From positions 3,286,001 through 3,350,000 of the forward strand of contig NZ_CP151636.1 of the NCBI RefSeq assembly GCF_038397745.1: a stretch of DNA of 64,000 nt. The letters run 5' to 3'. Of this stretch, positions 45,094 to 55,189 are shown in pieces (position 1 is the first letter of the stretch; every line of letters starts with the position of its first letter). A program made the position numbers and the translations under genes. Below the pieces are notes generated by a model. The model was given only the letters and a program-made list of their open reading frames with translations. It searched no databases and had not been told where the DNA came from. The stretch comes from Microbacterium sp. LWH11-1.2. GTDB taxonomy: Bacteria > Actinomycetota > Actinomycetes > Actinomycetales > Microbacteriaceae.

Positions 45094-45531
45094 TCAGCGT
45101 CGAGCGAGGCGGATCGCCTCGCGGATGCTGGCCCTGGCGTCTTTCCGCCTCCCGGCCGCATCCTGGACGACGCCCAGCCGATAGCGGGCACGCCAATCGT
45201 CCGTCGCGGCCTCGGAGGCGGCCGCATAGCGCGCGATCAGCGGATCGGCGTCCGCGCGGGCGATCCGTCCGCTCGGGGTCAGCTCGGTCTCCACGGGAGG
45301 CATCCCCCCTTCGGCGTCCAGCGTGCGCCCCAGTCGATCGGCGGCGAAGCCGAACTGCATCTCGCGGATGAGCGCCCAGGCGCCGATCGGGGCGAGCACG
45401 AGCAGCGTGATGCCCATCCCGATCGAGATCGGCGAGCCGACCGAGATGAACATCACGGCGAGCCAGATCGCGACCGCCAGGTAGACGAGCAGGGCCGCGG
45501 CCATGAGCCCGACGCCGATCCGCGACATCAT
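45094..45531 (-). CDS. Small membrane protein with TPR-like tail
   Basis: This encodes 145 residues. Two hydrophobic helices (GLMAAALLVYLAVAIWLAVMFI and GMGITLLVLAPIGAWALI) are followed by a soluble helical segment: AADPLIARY-type ARADADPLIARYAAASEAATDDWRARYRLGVVQDAAGRRKDARASIREAIRLAR. The last part has the spacing of one tetratricopeptide repeat. Function unknown. The ATG overlaps the dapB stop (ATGA), so it is made with DapB. Composition resembles the neighbours. Confidence 0.82.
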   Translation of the reverse strand: MMSRIGVGLMAAALLVYLAVAIWLAVMFISVGSPISIGMGITLLVLAPIGAWALIREMQFGFAADRLGRTLDAEGGMPPVETELTPSGRIARADADPLIARYAAASEAATDDWRARYRLGVVQDAAGRRKDARASIREAIRLARR

Positions 45532-46268
45532 GCGCGGATGCCGATGTCGATCATGTGCTCCAACCCCACGACCACGCCCTTCGCCTCGCGGGCGAACGGC
45601 ACGGCGAGCCGGATGCCGGGGGCGTATGCGAGCGCGGGATCGACCGTGTCGTGCGTGAACGTGAGGGACTCGCCGGGGCCCGAGAGGATGACCTCCTGCT
45701 TGGCCACCACACCGGGGCGACGCAGCGAGTGGATCGGCACGCTGCCGACCTGCTGACCCCGGGCGCGCTGATCCGCGTGCGGGGCGCTCACCGGTCCCTG
45801 CTCGGCGCGAGCAGCGGCGATGAGCTCGGCGGTGCGCACCGCCGTGCCGCTGGGCGAATCGATCTTGGTCTCCTGATGCGCCTCGATGATCTCGGCCGAG
45901 CCGAAGAACGGGGCCGCGGCCGCGGCGAGGGCCGAGCCGAGGACAGAGCCGAGGGAGAAGTTCGGGATGAAGACCACGCCGGTGCCGGCCGCCTCGACGA
46001 GCGGCCGCACGAGCGCGATCCGCTCCGCCGACCACCCCGACGTCGCCACGAGCACGTTGATGCCGCGCTCGACGGCGGAACGCACGACGTCGATGCTGAT
46101 CTGAGGCGTCGACGCGTCCACGACGAGGTCGGCACCCTCCAACTCGGAGAGATCGCTCGACGAGGTCAGCACACGGCTCACCTCGAAGCCCTCGAGATCA
46201 TCGATCACCGCGTGGATGATCTTCCCGAGCTTCCCGGTTCCGCCGACGAGTGCTACCTGCGAGGTCAT
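45528..46268 (-). CDS. dapB: 4-hydroxy-tetrahydrodipicolinate reductase
   Basis: DapB reduces the product of DapA with NAD(P)H in the lysine/meso-DAP route. The 246-residue length is the shorter actinobacterial type. The Rossmann motif is QVALVGGTGKLGKIIHAVI near residues 3-21. The catalytic/substrate region is IIEAHQETKIDSPSGTAVRTAELI, with a single His where Gram-negative enzymes have HH. LTFTHDTVDPALAYAPGIRLAVPFA closes the barrel. The ATG lies six bases after TAGACT (46275-46280, minus): leaderless, like dapA and dapF. Confidence 0.95.
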   Translation of the reverse strand: MTSQVALVGGTGKLGKIIHAVIDDLEGFEVSRVLTSSSDLSELEGADLVVDASTPQISIDVVRSAVERGINVLVATSGWSAERIALVRPLVEAAGTGVVFIPNFSLGSVLGSALAAAAAPFFGSAEIIEAHQETKIDSPSGTAVRTAELIAAARAEQGPVSAPHADQRARGQQVGSVPIHSLRRPGVVAKQEVILSGPGESLTFTHDTVDPALAYAPGIRLAVPFAREAKGVVVGLEHMIDIGIRA

Positions 46269-46320
46269 GCGTCCAGTCTAAGGAGCGGGCGGACGCCTTC
46301 CGGCCGGGGCGCGCGGGGCG

Positions 46321-46923
46321 TCAGACGGGCATCGGGTCCGGGATGCCCGTCCGCAGCTCGAACGGCAGGTGTCCGGTGTCGTTGTGGTTGAGCAGCGTCC
46401 ACGGTCGCCCCTGCTTCTGCGCGATGATCGTCAGTCCGCAGTGCGCCTGGTTGAGTGTCATCCAGCGCCATTCCGGTGCACCGAGCACCTCGCGGACGAA
46501 CCAGGAGATCACGAAGTTGTGCGTGATGAGGACCTCGTGCACCTCGCCGTTCTTGCGCATCAGGAACTCGTTGACGGCATCCGCCATCTGCGCGCGACCG
46601 GCATCGATCTCCGCGTCGGAGATCGACCCGAAGAACGGCTCGAACGCGGCAGGCGTCTCCTCCGTCATCCCGGTGGGGACGCAGTCGAAGAGCAGCGCGG
46701 TCGGTTCGGGATCGACGGACGGGAGCCGACCGGCGATCGCACGGGCGGTCTCGTTGGCCCGCAGCAGCGGCGAATGCCAGACGGCGTCGAGCGGCAGACC
46801 GGACAGCCGGTCGGCGATCAGCTCGGCCTGCCGCTGCCCGCGCGGCGACAGGGGACCGTCGGCGAGGCCGTGCTCGGCATCCTGATGTTCACCATGTCTG
46901 ACCAGATATATGTAGTGCGTCAC
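46321..46923 (-). CDS. Histidine phosphatase (phosphoglycerate mutase family)
   Basis: The 200-residue protein has the RHG motif in YIYLVRHGEHQDAEHGLADGPLSPRGQRQAELIADRL near residues 4-40, IWHSPLLRANETA, and the second histidine in HEVLITHNFVISWFVREVLG. It therefore hydrolyses phosphoesters through a phospho-histidine, but the substrate is not identifiable. The GTG at 46921-46923 (VTHYIYLVRHG) is chosen because the family starts just before the RHG strand. The open frame continues a few codons upstream without conserved sequence. Confidence 0.9.
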   Translation of the reverse strand: MTHYIYLVRHGEHQDAEHGLADGPLSPRGQRQAELIADRLSGLPLDAVWHSPLLRANETARAIAGRLPSVDPEPTALLFDCVPTGMTEETPAAFEPFFGSISDAEIDAGRAQMADAVNEFLMRKNGEVHEVLITHNFVISWFVREVLGAPEWRWMTLNQAHCGLTIIAQKQGRPWTLLNHNDTGHLPFELRTGIPDPMPV

Positions 46924-46993
46924 AAACTCGCTCGCTTCATCGCCAGCATCCGCCGGACCTCCCTTCCACCCTATGTCACGGGTGGGACGATGC

Positions 46994-48034
46994 TCAGTTG
47001 CCGGCGCGCGTGAGCTCGGCGACCTGGGCACGCGAGAGCGTGACCCCCGCGCCCTGCATGAGCTCGTCGACGTGCTCGGTCGCGAAGGTGTTCACGATCG
47101 GGGCGGCGACCGTGCGCTGGGCCAGCAGCCAGGCGATCGAGACCGCGGCCACCGGGACCGCGAGTTCCGTGGCCACCTGATCCAGCGCGCGGAGGATCTT
47201 GATCCCCCGACGGTTGAGATGACCGCGCAACTGCTCGCCGCGGACGCCCTGCGACGTCAGCGCCTTGCTCCGATGACGACCGGACAGGAAGCCGTGCTCG
47301 AGCGCGTGCGAGGGCGTGACGGCGAGGTTCTGCGCCCCGGCGACGAGGCGGAGGTCGCCTTCGAACGGCTGCCGACGGAGCAGGTTGTACGGCGCGTCGA
47401 TCACCTCGATGCGCGGGTAGCCGGCCGACGCCAGGATCCGCGCCTCCACGAGCTTCTCCGGTGCGAAGCCGAATGCGCCGACGGCACCGATCTTGCCCGC
47501 GTCCTTGAGCCATTCGACCGTCGCGAGAGTGTCTTCGACGTTCGTCGTCCTGTCGAGGGTCGCGTCGAGGTAGAGCACATCGATGCGGTCGACGCCGAGC
47601 CGCGTGAGCGACCCCTCGACGGCGCGGACGAGGTTCACGGAGCCGAGACCGGGGTTGTCGGCATGTGCTCCGATGCGCACGCTCAGGATCGCCCGATCGC
47701 GCTGTCCGCGCGACCGCAGCCACTGACCGAGGATGTGCTCGCTCCGACCGCCGGAGAAGCCGTCGGCCGTGTGGATCGCGTTGCCGCCGAACTCCACGTA
47801 GCGGTCGAGGATGCCGTGGCTCGTCTCGAGGTCGACGTTCCAGCCGAACTCCGCGGCTCCCAGCATGAGCGGGAACGTGTCGAAGCCGGTCTCGCCGAGC
47901 GGCATCCGCACCGTCTCCCCCACGCCGGGTCCGACGATCGGGATCGGTGCGGAGGGATGCTCGATGGAGGCGGGTTCCGTGCCCCTCTGGGCTCGCTCGT
48001 CCGACGCTCCCGCGCCTACGCTGAACAACCGCAT
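46994..48034 (-). CDS. Aldo/keto reductase family protein
   Basis: This is an NADPH-dependent oxidoreductase barrel, 346 residues. MPLGETGFDTFPLMLGAAEFGWNVDLETSHGILDRYVEFGGNAIHTADGFSGGRSEHILG, RLGVDRIDVLYLDATLD, WLKDAGKIGAVGAFGF and AVSIAWLLAQRTVAAPIVNTFATEHVDEL follow the AKR order. The catalytic tyrosine of typical AKRs, expected near DTADGYG, is here HTADGFS, so a Phe sits in the usual Tyr place and activity is uncertain. The first 42 residues are not conserved. A start at 47908 (MPLGE, with GGGGGAG upstream) is an alternative to the ATG at 48034. Confidence 0.85.
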   Translation of the reverse strand: MRLFSVGAGASDERAQRGTEPASIEHPSAPIPIVGPGVGETVRMPLGETGFDTFPLMLGAAEFGWNVDLETSHGILDRYVEFGGNAIHTADGFSGGRSEHILGQWLRSRGQRDRAILSVRIGAHADNPGLGSVNLVRAVEGSLTRLGVDRIDVLYLDATLDRTTNVEDTLATVEWLKDAGKIGAVGAFGFAPEKLVEARILASAGYPRIEVIDAPYNLLRRQPFEGDLRLVAGAQNLAVTPSHALEHGFLSGRHRSKALTSQGVRGEQLRGHLNRRGIKILRALDQVATELAVPVAAVSIAWLLAQRTVAAPIVNTFATEHVDELMQGAGVTLSRAQVAELTRAGN

Positions 48035-48196
48035 ACTCTCACCCCCGCGTCGATCGATGCGTTCCGATCTCCGTCACTGCCTGTGGTGCACCCCCCGGTG
48101 CGTACTTCGAGGGTAAGGGACTTCGGCGAACGTCCCGACCAATCCAGGGAACGGCGCGAAAACTTCCGATAACGGTTTGGTCACGCCGCAGACGAC

Positions 48197-48235
48197 GGAA
48201 CCCGAGCCCATCCTGTGCGGATGGACCCGGGTTCC
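48197..48235 (-). terminator. Terminator-like hairpin after pnp
   Basis: GGAACCCG-A-GCCCATCC and GGATGG-AC-CCGGGTTCC pair with two interruptions around a five-base loop, 17 bases past the pnp stop. There is no clear U-run on the minus strand, so this is a GC-stem terminator at best. The surrounding gap from 48035 to 48251 shows nothing else. Confidence 0.55.
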
Positions 48236-48251
48236 GGTTCGAGCGTGGAGC

Positions 48252-50528
<2,277 letters not shown>

Positions 50529-50894
50529 GAGGTCTCTCCTTCTTTGTTTAGACTCGCGAATCCGTATGACGCGCGAGCGCATTCAAGAGGAGCGGAAACA
50601 GCAGGGTTCGGGCGCGCGGGCACTCCCGCGAACATCGCCTGCGCTGGCCACCAGTAGAAAGCCACCCGACATCTTCGTGCCGAGGAACCCACCACAGGGG
50701 ACCAGCTTCTCCGCCGCTCGCTCCATGAGTCGATATGAAATTGTGCGATCGACACAGATCGATCCCGTCCACCCTACCAGCGGGGCCCTCGGAATCCCGC
50801 GCCTGGAGCCGCTCGGCGGATCGGACACGTCCCGGCCATGAGGCGTTCACCGCACGGATGCCGGGGCGTGGGCGGCATCCGCTGTGCTGGGGCG
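50529..50894 (-). promoter_or_regulatory. pnp leader and divergent intergenic region
   Basis: This 366-base gap holds no gene I can support. On the minus strand TAGGGT near 50778-50783 is a possible -10 box, giving pnp an untranslated leader of about 245 bases, long for this genome. PNPase in other bacteria controls its own mRNA through its leader, so this is a likely site, but I see no single strong stem-loop. AAGGAGAG at the proximal end is the pnp ribosome site. Confidence 0.45.
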
Positions 50895-52205
50895 ATGCGC
50901 ATGTCAGTGATCGGCTGCGGCTACCTCGGTGCCGTGCATGCCGCCGCCATGGCCTCGATCGGACACGATGTCGTCGGCATCGACGTCGACGAGGGGAAGG
51001 TCGCCGCACTGGCCGCGGGGACGGCGCCGTTCTTCGAGCCTCGGCTCACCGAGCTGCTCTCGGACGGCCTGGCATCCGGACGGCTGCGCTTCAGCAGCGA
51101 CATGGCGGATGCCGCGGGTGCGGACGTGCACTTCCTCGCGGTCGGCACGCCCCAGACGGCGGGAGGACACGCGGCGGACCTCCGATACGTCGACGCGGCC
51201 GTGGAGAGCCTGCTCCCCCACCTCCGCGCCGGGGACGTCGTCGCGGGGAAGTCGACGGTCCCGGTCGGCACCGCGGCGCGACTGGCCGAGCGACTGACGC
51301 GCACAGGGGCCGCCCTCGTCTGGAATCCGGAGTTCCTCCGCGAAGGCTGGGCCGTCCACGACACGCTCACCCCGGACCGGCTCGTGGTCGGCGCCGCCCC
51401 GGACGCCGACGGCTCTCGGGCGGTCGACGTGCTCCGCGAGGCCTACGCGGACGCGATCGCGTCGGGCACGCCGTTCCTGGTGACCGATCTGGCCACCGCC
51501 GAGCTCGTCAAGGGCGCGGCGAACGCCTTCCTCGCCACGAAGATCTCGTTCATCAACGCGATGGCCGAGATCGCCGAGGCGGCCGGCGCCGACGTCACCC
51601 TCCTCGCCGACGCTCTCGGGCATGACGGCCGCATCGGGCGGCGCTACCTCGGCTCGGGCATCGGCTTCGGCGGCGGCTGTCTCCCCAAGGACATCCGCGC
51701 CTTCGCCGCCAGAGCGGAGGAGCTCGGGCGCGGCGAGGCCGTGGGATTCCTCCGCGAGGTCGACGCCATCAACCTGCGGCGACGCGACCGGGCCGTGCAG
51801 CTCGTCGTCGACGCGCTCGGCGGCCTCGTCTTCGGTCGACGGATCGCGGTGCTGGGCGCGGCCTTCAAGCCGTTCAGCGATGACATCCGCGACTCGCCGG
51901 CCCTCGACGTCGCCGTGCGCCTGCGCGGGCTCGGCGCCGATGTCGTGGTGACCGACCCGGCGGCGATCGACAACGCGCAGGCCGCGCATCCCCAGCTCGG
52001 CTACGCGAGGGAGCGCGACGACGCGCTGCGCGAGGCCGACGCGGTCGTGATCGTCACCGAGTGGGACGAGTACCGCCGCGACCTCTCCCCCGCGCACGCC
52101 GGCGGCCTCGTCCGCGGACGGATCGTCATCGACGGGCGCAACTGCCTCGATGCCGCAGCGTGGCGCTCTGCCGGCTGGCAGTACCACGGCATGGGTCGGC
52201 GCTGA
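50895..52205 (+). CDS. UDP-glucose/GDP-mannose dehydrogenase family protein
   Basis: This enzyme oxidises a nucleotide sugar twice to its uronic acid (UDP-glucuronate if a UGD). The 436-residue product has the NAD loop VIGCGYLGAVHAAAMASIGHDVVGIDVD near residues 5-32, TPDRLVVGAAPD, TAELVKGAANAFLATKISFINAMAEI, and the catalytic cysteine near 262 in GFGGGCLPKDIRAFA. The C-terminal UDP-binding domain has LGAAFKPFSDDIRDSPAL. The ATG at 50895 is used; ATG 50901 is equally possible. It likely feeds an envelope polysaccharide, in keeping with the convergent glycosyltransferase fusion. Confidence 0.93.
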   Translation: MRMSVIGCGYLGAVHAAAMASIGHDVVGIDVDEGKVAALAAGTAPFFEPRLTELLSDGLASGRLRFSSDMADAAGADVHFLAVGTPQTAGGHAADLRYVDAAVESLLPHLRAGDVVAGKSTVPVGTAARLAERLTRTGAALVWNPEFLREGWAVHDTLTPDRLVVGAAPDADGSRAVDVLREAYADAIASGTPFLVTDLATAELVKGAANAFLATKISFINAMAEIAEAAGADVTLLADALGHDGRIGRRYLGSGIGFGGGCLPKDIRAFAARAEELGRGEAVGFLREVDAINLRRRDRAVQLVVDALGGLVFGRRIAVLGAAFKPFSDDIRDSPALDVAVRLRGLGADVVVTDPAAIDNAQAAHPQLGYARERDDALREADAVVIVTEWDEYRRDLSPAHAGGLVRGRIVIDGRNCLDAAAWRSAGWQYHGMGRR

Positions 52206-52229
52206 GGCGTCTCGCCTCGCGGCGCGCAC

Positions 52230-54173
52230 TCAACGGTCGGAGAGCACTCCGCGCACGGCCGCGGACCGGCCGAGATACACATAGTCGTCGTGCTTCGCCG
52301 AGCGGCCGTCACCGGCGGCGCGGCCGTGCAGGCGGCGCCAGACCCAGGGCAGGGCGTGCCGTCGCCACCACACGCCCGCGCCGATCGTCTCGTTCTCGTG
52401 CAGCGCCGCGTCGAGTGCGCCGAGCGCGTCGGCATCCGGGACGCCGAGCACCTCCGCCGCGCGGTAGGCGAGGAAGCGGTGTCCTCGGCTGCTCAGGTGC
52501 ACGAGGTCCTCGCCCCAGTTCGGACGGTCCGGCAGCGACGGATGCAGATCGGTGTCGATCAGGATCGCTCCCGTGCGCGCGGCGACCCCCGCGAGGGCGG
52601 TCGCGAAGGCGGAGAACCGTCGCGTGTAGATGGATGCGGCGCGCCGCCCCGGCAGGAAAGGCGTCACCAGCACCACATCGGCACCGATGTCGCGGAGCCG
52701 GACCACCGCCTCCTCGAGGCGCACCGCCAAGCCGGCGACGTCGGCGCGGTGCTTCACCAGGTCGTTCGCACCGACGAGGATCGACACGAGGTCCGGCCGC
52801 AGTTCCAGGGCCCGCTCCAGCTGCGTGCCGCAGACGTCTCCGACGCGCTTCGAGCGGATCGCGAGGTTCGCATAGTGCAGGCCGCCGCGCGCGGCGAGGA
52901 GCAGCGCGAGCCGGTCGGCCCAGCCGCGCAGGGCCCCGTCCGGAGCCGGATCGCAGAGCCCTTCGGTGAGCGAGTCGCCGAGGGCCACGTAGCGACGCCA
53001 TCTCCGCGGCGAGGCAGGTGCGGCGACCTCCGGGCGCACCACACGGCGAGCGCGAGCACCGGCATCCACCCGATGCAGCGTCCGCGCGTCCTCGAAGTGT
53101 CCGAGCAGCTGGTCGCACACACTCGTCCAGCTGCGCCCCTGCACGGCGTCGCGTCCTGCTTCGCCGAAGGCACGCCGCTTGCGGGCGTCCCCCGCGAGAT
53201 CGGCGACGCGCATGCGCAGGTCGGCGAGGTCGCCCGGCCGGTAGAGCCAGCCGTCGACGCCCATGCGCACGAGGTCGAGCGGACCGCCACGGCCGGTCGC
53301 GATGACCGGCACTCCGCTCGCGTGAGCCTCCTGCAGGGTCTGCCCGAACGTCTCGCTCTCCCCCGGGTGCACGAACAGGTCGAAGGAGGCCATCGCCGCG
53401 GCGAGCGCTTCGCCGTCGAGATGTCCGAGGAAGACGGCATCCGGCAGCAGGCTCTCCAACCGGGAACGGCTCGGCCCCTCGCCCACGATCACGAGTCGCG
53501 TCCCTGGCAGGTCGTGCAGCACCGCGAGGTCCTCGACCTGCTTCTCCGGTGCGAGCCTGCCCACGTAGCCGATCACGACGTCCGCTCCCCAGCCGGCGCG
53601 CAGCGCGCCGTCACGGCGGGCGGGCTGGAACCGCTCGGCATCCACTCCGCGGCCCCAGCGGCGCACGCGGTCGATGCCGAGCGCGGCCAGCTGCTGGGCC
53701 GACTCCGCCGAGGGGGCGAGCGTCAGGGTCGCGCGCCGGTGGAGCCGGGCGATGTGCGTCTGGGCGATGCCCGTGGTCGCGGCGATGCCGTAGCGCTCCG
53801 TGTAGGCGGCGACGTCGGTCTGGTAGGCGGCGACGGATGCCGTATCGAGCCGTTCCGCCGCGAGCACGCCGCGCCACCCGAGCGCGAAGGGCGAGGCGAG
53901 ATGGACGACGTCCGGCTCGAATCGGCGAAGGGAGGTCGCGACGCGGTGCGCCGTCGAGGTGCCGACCCGGACGTTCCGATAGCCCGGCAGCGCGAGGCTC
54001 GGGATGGCCTCGATGCGCGCGCCGTCCACGGTCTCCGGGATGCCGACGGCGGCGGGGGCGATGACATGCGCGTCGTGCCCCCGGCGCTCGAGGTGTCGCA
54101 GGATCTGCAGCACCGATCCGGTCACGCCGTTCATGTGCGGAAGGAAGGACTCCGTGATGATCGCTACTCTCAC
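52230..54173 (-). CDS. Glycosyltransferase (GT4) fused to SGNH/GDSL hydrolase
   Basis: This is a 647-residue two-domain fusion. Residues 1-360 are a GT-B glycosyltransferase of the GT4/MgtA-PimB type: AIITESFLPHMNGVTGSVLQIL, GRLAPEKQVEDL near 206-217, and the E-x7-E pair E274/E282 in GESETFGQTLQE. After a basic linker (about 370-393) a complete SGNH esterase follows: serine S401 in VALGDSLTEG, the GAND motif at 468-471, and D556/H559 in EDLVHLSS. No signal peptide is visible, so both activities should be cytoplasmic. It may build and edit a mannolipid or acylated glycan. The GTG start at 54171-54173 is six bases after CATCCT. Confidence 0.9.
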   Translation of the reverse strand: MRVAIITESFLPHMNGVTGSVLQILRHLERRGHDAHVIAPAAVGIPETVDGARIEAIPSLALPGYRNVRVGTSTAHRVATSLRRFEPDVVHLASPFALGWRGVLAAERLDTASVAAYQTDVAAYTERYGIAATTGIAQTHIARLHRRATLTLAPSAESAQQLAALGIDRVRRWGRGVDAERFQPARRDGALRAGWGADVVIGYVGRLAPEKQVEDLAVLHDLPGTRLVIVGEGPSRSRLESLLPDAVFLGHLDGEALAAAMASFDLFVHPGESETFGQTLQEAHASGVPVIATGRGGPLDLVRMGVDGWLYRPGDLADLRMRVADLAGDARKRRAFGEAGRDAVQGRSWTSVCDQLLGHFEDARTLHRVDAGARARRVVRPEVAAPASPRRWRRYVALGDSLTEGLCDPAPDGALRGWADRLALLLAARGGLHYANLAIRSKRVGDVCGTQLERALELRPDLVSILVGANDLVKHRADVAGLAVRLEEAVVRLRDIGADVVLVTPFLPGRRAASIYTRRFSAFATALAGVAARTGAILIDTDLHPSLPDRPNWGEDLVHLSSRGHRFLAYRAAEVLGVPDADALGALDAALHENETIGAGVWWRRHALPWVWRRLHGRAAGDGRSAKHDDYVYLGRSAAVRGVLSDR

Positions 54174-54231
54174 ATCCTCAGGATGACGGCGCCGCGGCCC
54201 TGCGCTCCCCCGAATCGGCCCTCGCCACCAG

Positions 54232-54897
54232 ATGTTCACCGGATGCTGGATCGCAGGTCACCGGCTATCCGGTCTTTGGTTCCCGTTCACCGTCGACGTG
54301 CACAGTGAGCCCGTGCCGACCGATGTGCTCGCCGAATCGCTCACCGGACCCTGGAGCCTCATGCTGATGAGCCTCCTCGTCCTCGGGGACGCCTTCTTCG
54401 TGGTCGTCCCCGGCGAGATCGCGGTGACGGCGCTCGGAGCGCTCGCGGTCACGAACGGCGCCCCCGCGCTGTGGGCGGTGATCGTGTGCGCGGCCGGTGC
54501 CGCCGCACTCGGTGACGCGTGCTGCTATCTGATCGGGCGGCTGGTCGGCACGGACCGCTGGCGATGGATGCGGGCGCCGCGCGTGCGGCAGGCGCTCGAG
54601 TGGGCAGGGCGCCGCCTCGAGAGCGGCACCGCCACCGTGCTCTTCACAGCGCGCTTCGTGCCCTTCGCGCGGCTCGCGATCAACCTCGTCGCCGGAGCAT
54701 CGCGGATCCACCCGCCGCGCTATCTCGCACTCGTCGCGATCGCCGCGACCGCGTGGGCCGCCTACCAGGCGGCCGTGGGAGCCGCCGTCGCCGCCGTCGT
54801 CCCCGGAGGGCCTCTCGTCGCGGTGCCGGTGTCGATCGCGGTGGCGGTGGGCGTCGGCGCCCTGATCGACCTCGCCCTGCGCCGCAGCCGGCCCTGA
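54232..54897 (+). CDS. DedA/VTT-family membrane protein
   Basis: The 221-residue integral membrane protein belongs to the DedA/VTT superfamily, whose members move phospholipids or undecaprenyl phosphate between leaflets. GDAFFVVVPGEIAVTALGALAV with its acidic residue in a membrane region, then GAAALGDACCYLIGRLVGTDRW and the signature ARFVPFARLAINLVAGASRIHPPRYL, are diagnostic. Four to five hydrophobic segments. The start is uncertain: ATG 54232 has no ribosome site, and GTG 54298 or GTG 54313 (six bases after CACAGT) are plausible and remove a non-conserved leader. Divergent from the GT-SGNH fusion. Confidence 0.85.
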   Translation: MFTGCWIAGHRLSGLWFPFTVDVHSEPVPTDVLAESLTGPWSLMLMSLLVLGDAFFVVVPGEIAVTALGALAVTNGAPALWAVIVCAAGAAALGDACCYLIGRLVGTDRWRWMRAPRVRQALEWAGRRLESGTATVLFTARFVPFARLAINLVAGASRIHPPRYLALVAIAATAWAAYQAAVGAAVAAVVPGGPLVAVPVSIAVAVGVGALIDLALRRSRP

Positions 54898-54934
54898 CCT
54901 CCCCCTCACGGCGAGCGTGCTCTAGGCTCGGGGC

Positions 54935-55111
54935 ATGAGCACCGAAGAAGGCGCCACCTCCTCCGAGGAGATGAAGCGCAAGTTCAAGGAAGCGCTCGAG
55001 AAGAAGAACGCGCAGCACCGACAGGGCGAGTCGCACCTCGACGGCGATTCCGCCGTGCACGGCGCGGCCGCCCCGCAGACGCGGCGCGAGTTCCGACGCA
55101 AGAGCGGTTGA
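54935..55111 (+). CDS. DUF5302 small protein
   Basis: This 58-residue protein is short enough to be missed by length filters. It is highly charged and reads MKRKFKEALEKKNAQHRQGESHLDGDSAVHG in the middle and ends RRREFRRKSG-like with RREFRRKSG, the DUF5302 pattern I associate with Actinobacteria. Function unknown. The ATG follows TAGGCT (54923-54928) by exactly six bases, a clean leaderless start, and a perfect hairpin terminator begins seven bases after the stop, so it is a complete monocistronic unit. Confidence 0.88.
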   Translation: MSTEEGATSSEEMKRKFKEALEKKNAQHRQGESHLDGDSAVHGAAAPQTRREFRRKSG

Positions 55112-55117
55112 CCACAC

Positions 55118-55153
55118 GGATGCGGGGGCCGGAATCATCCGGCCCCCGCATCC
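55118..55153 (+). terminator. Strong hairpin terminator
   Basis: GGATGCGGGGGCCGGA and TCCGGCCCCCGCATCC are perfect 16-base complements around ATCA. It ends the DUF5302 transcript and, from the other side, stands 37 bases beyond the convergent dicarboxylate carrier gene, so it can serve both. Confidence 0.88.
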
Positions 55154-55189
55154 CTCTCTCCGCTCTGCGGCCTCGCTCTTCAGATCAGC

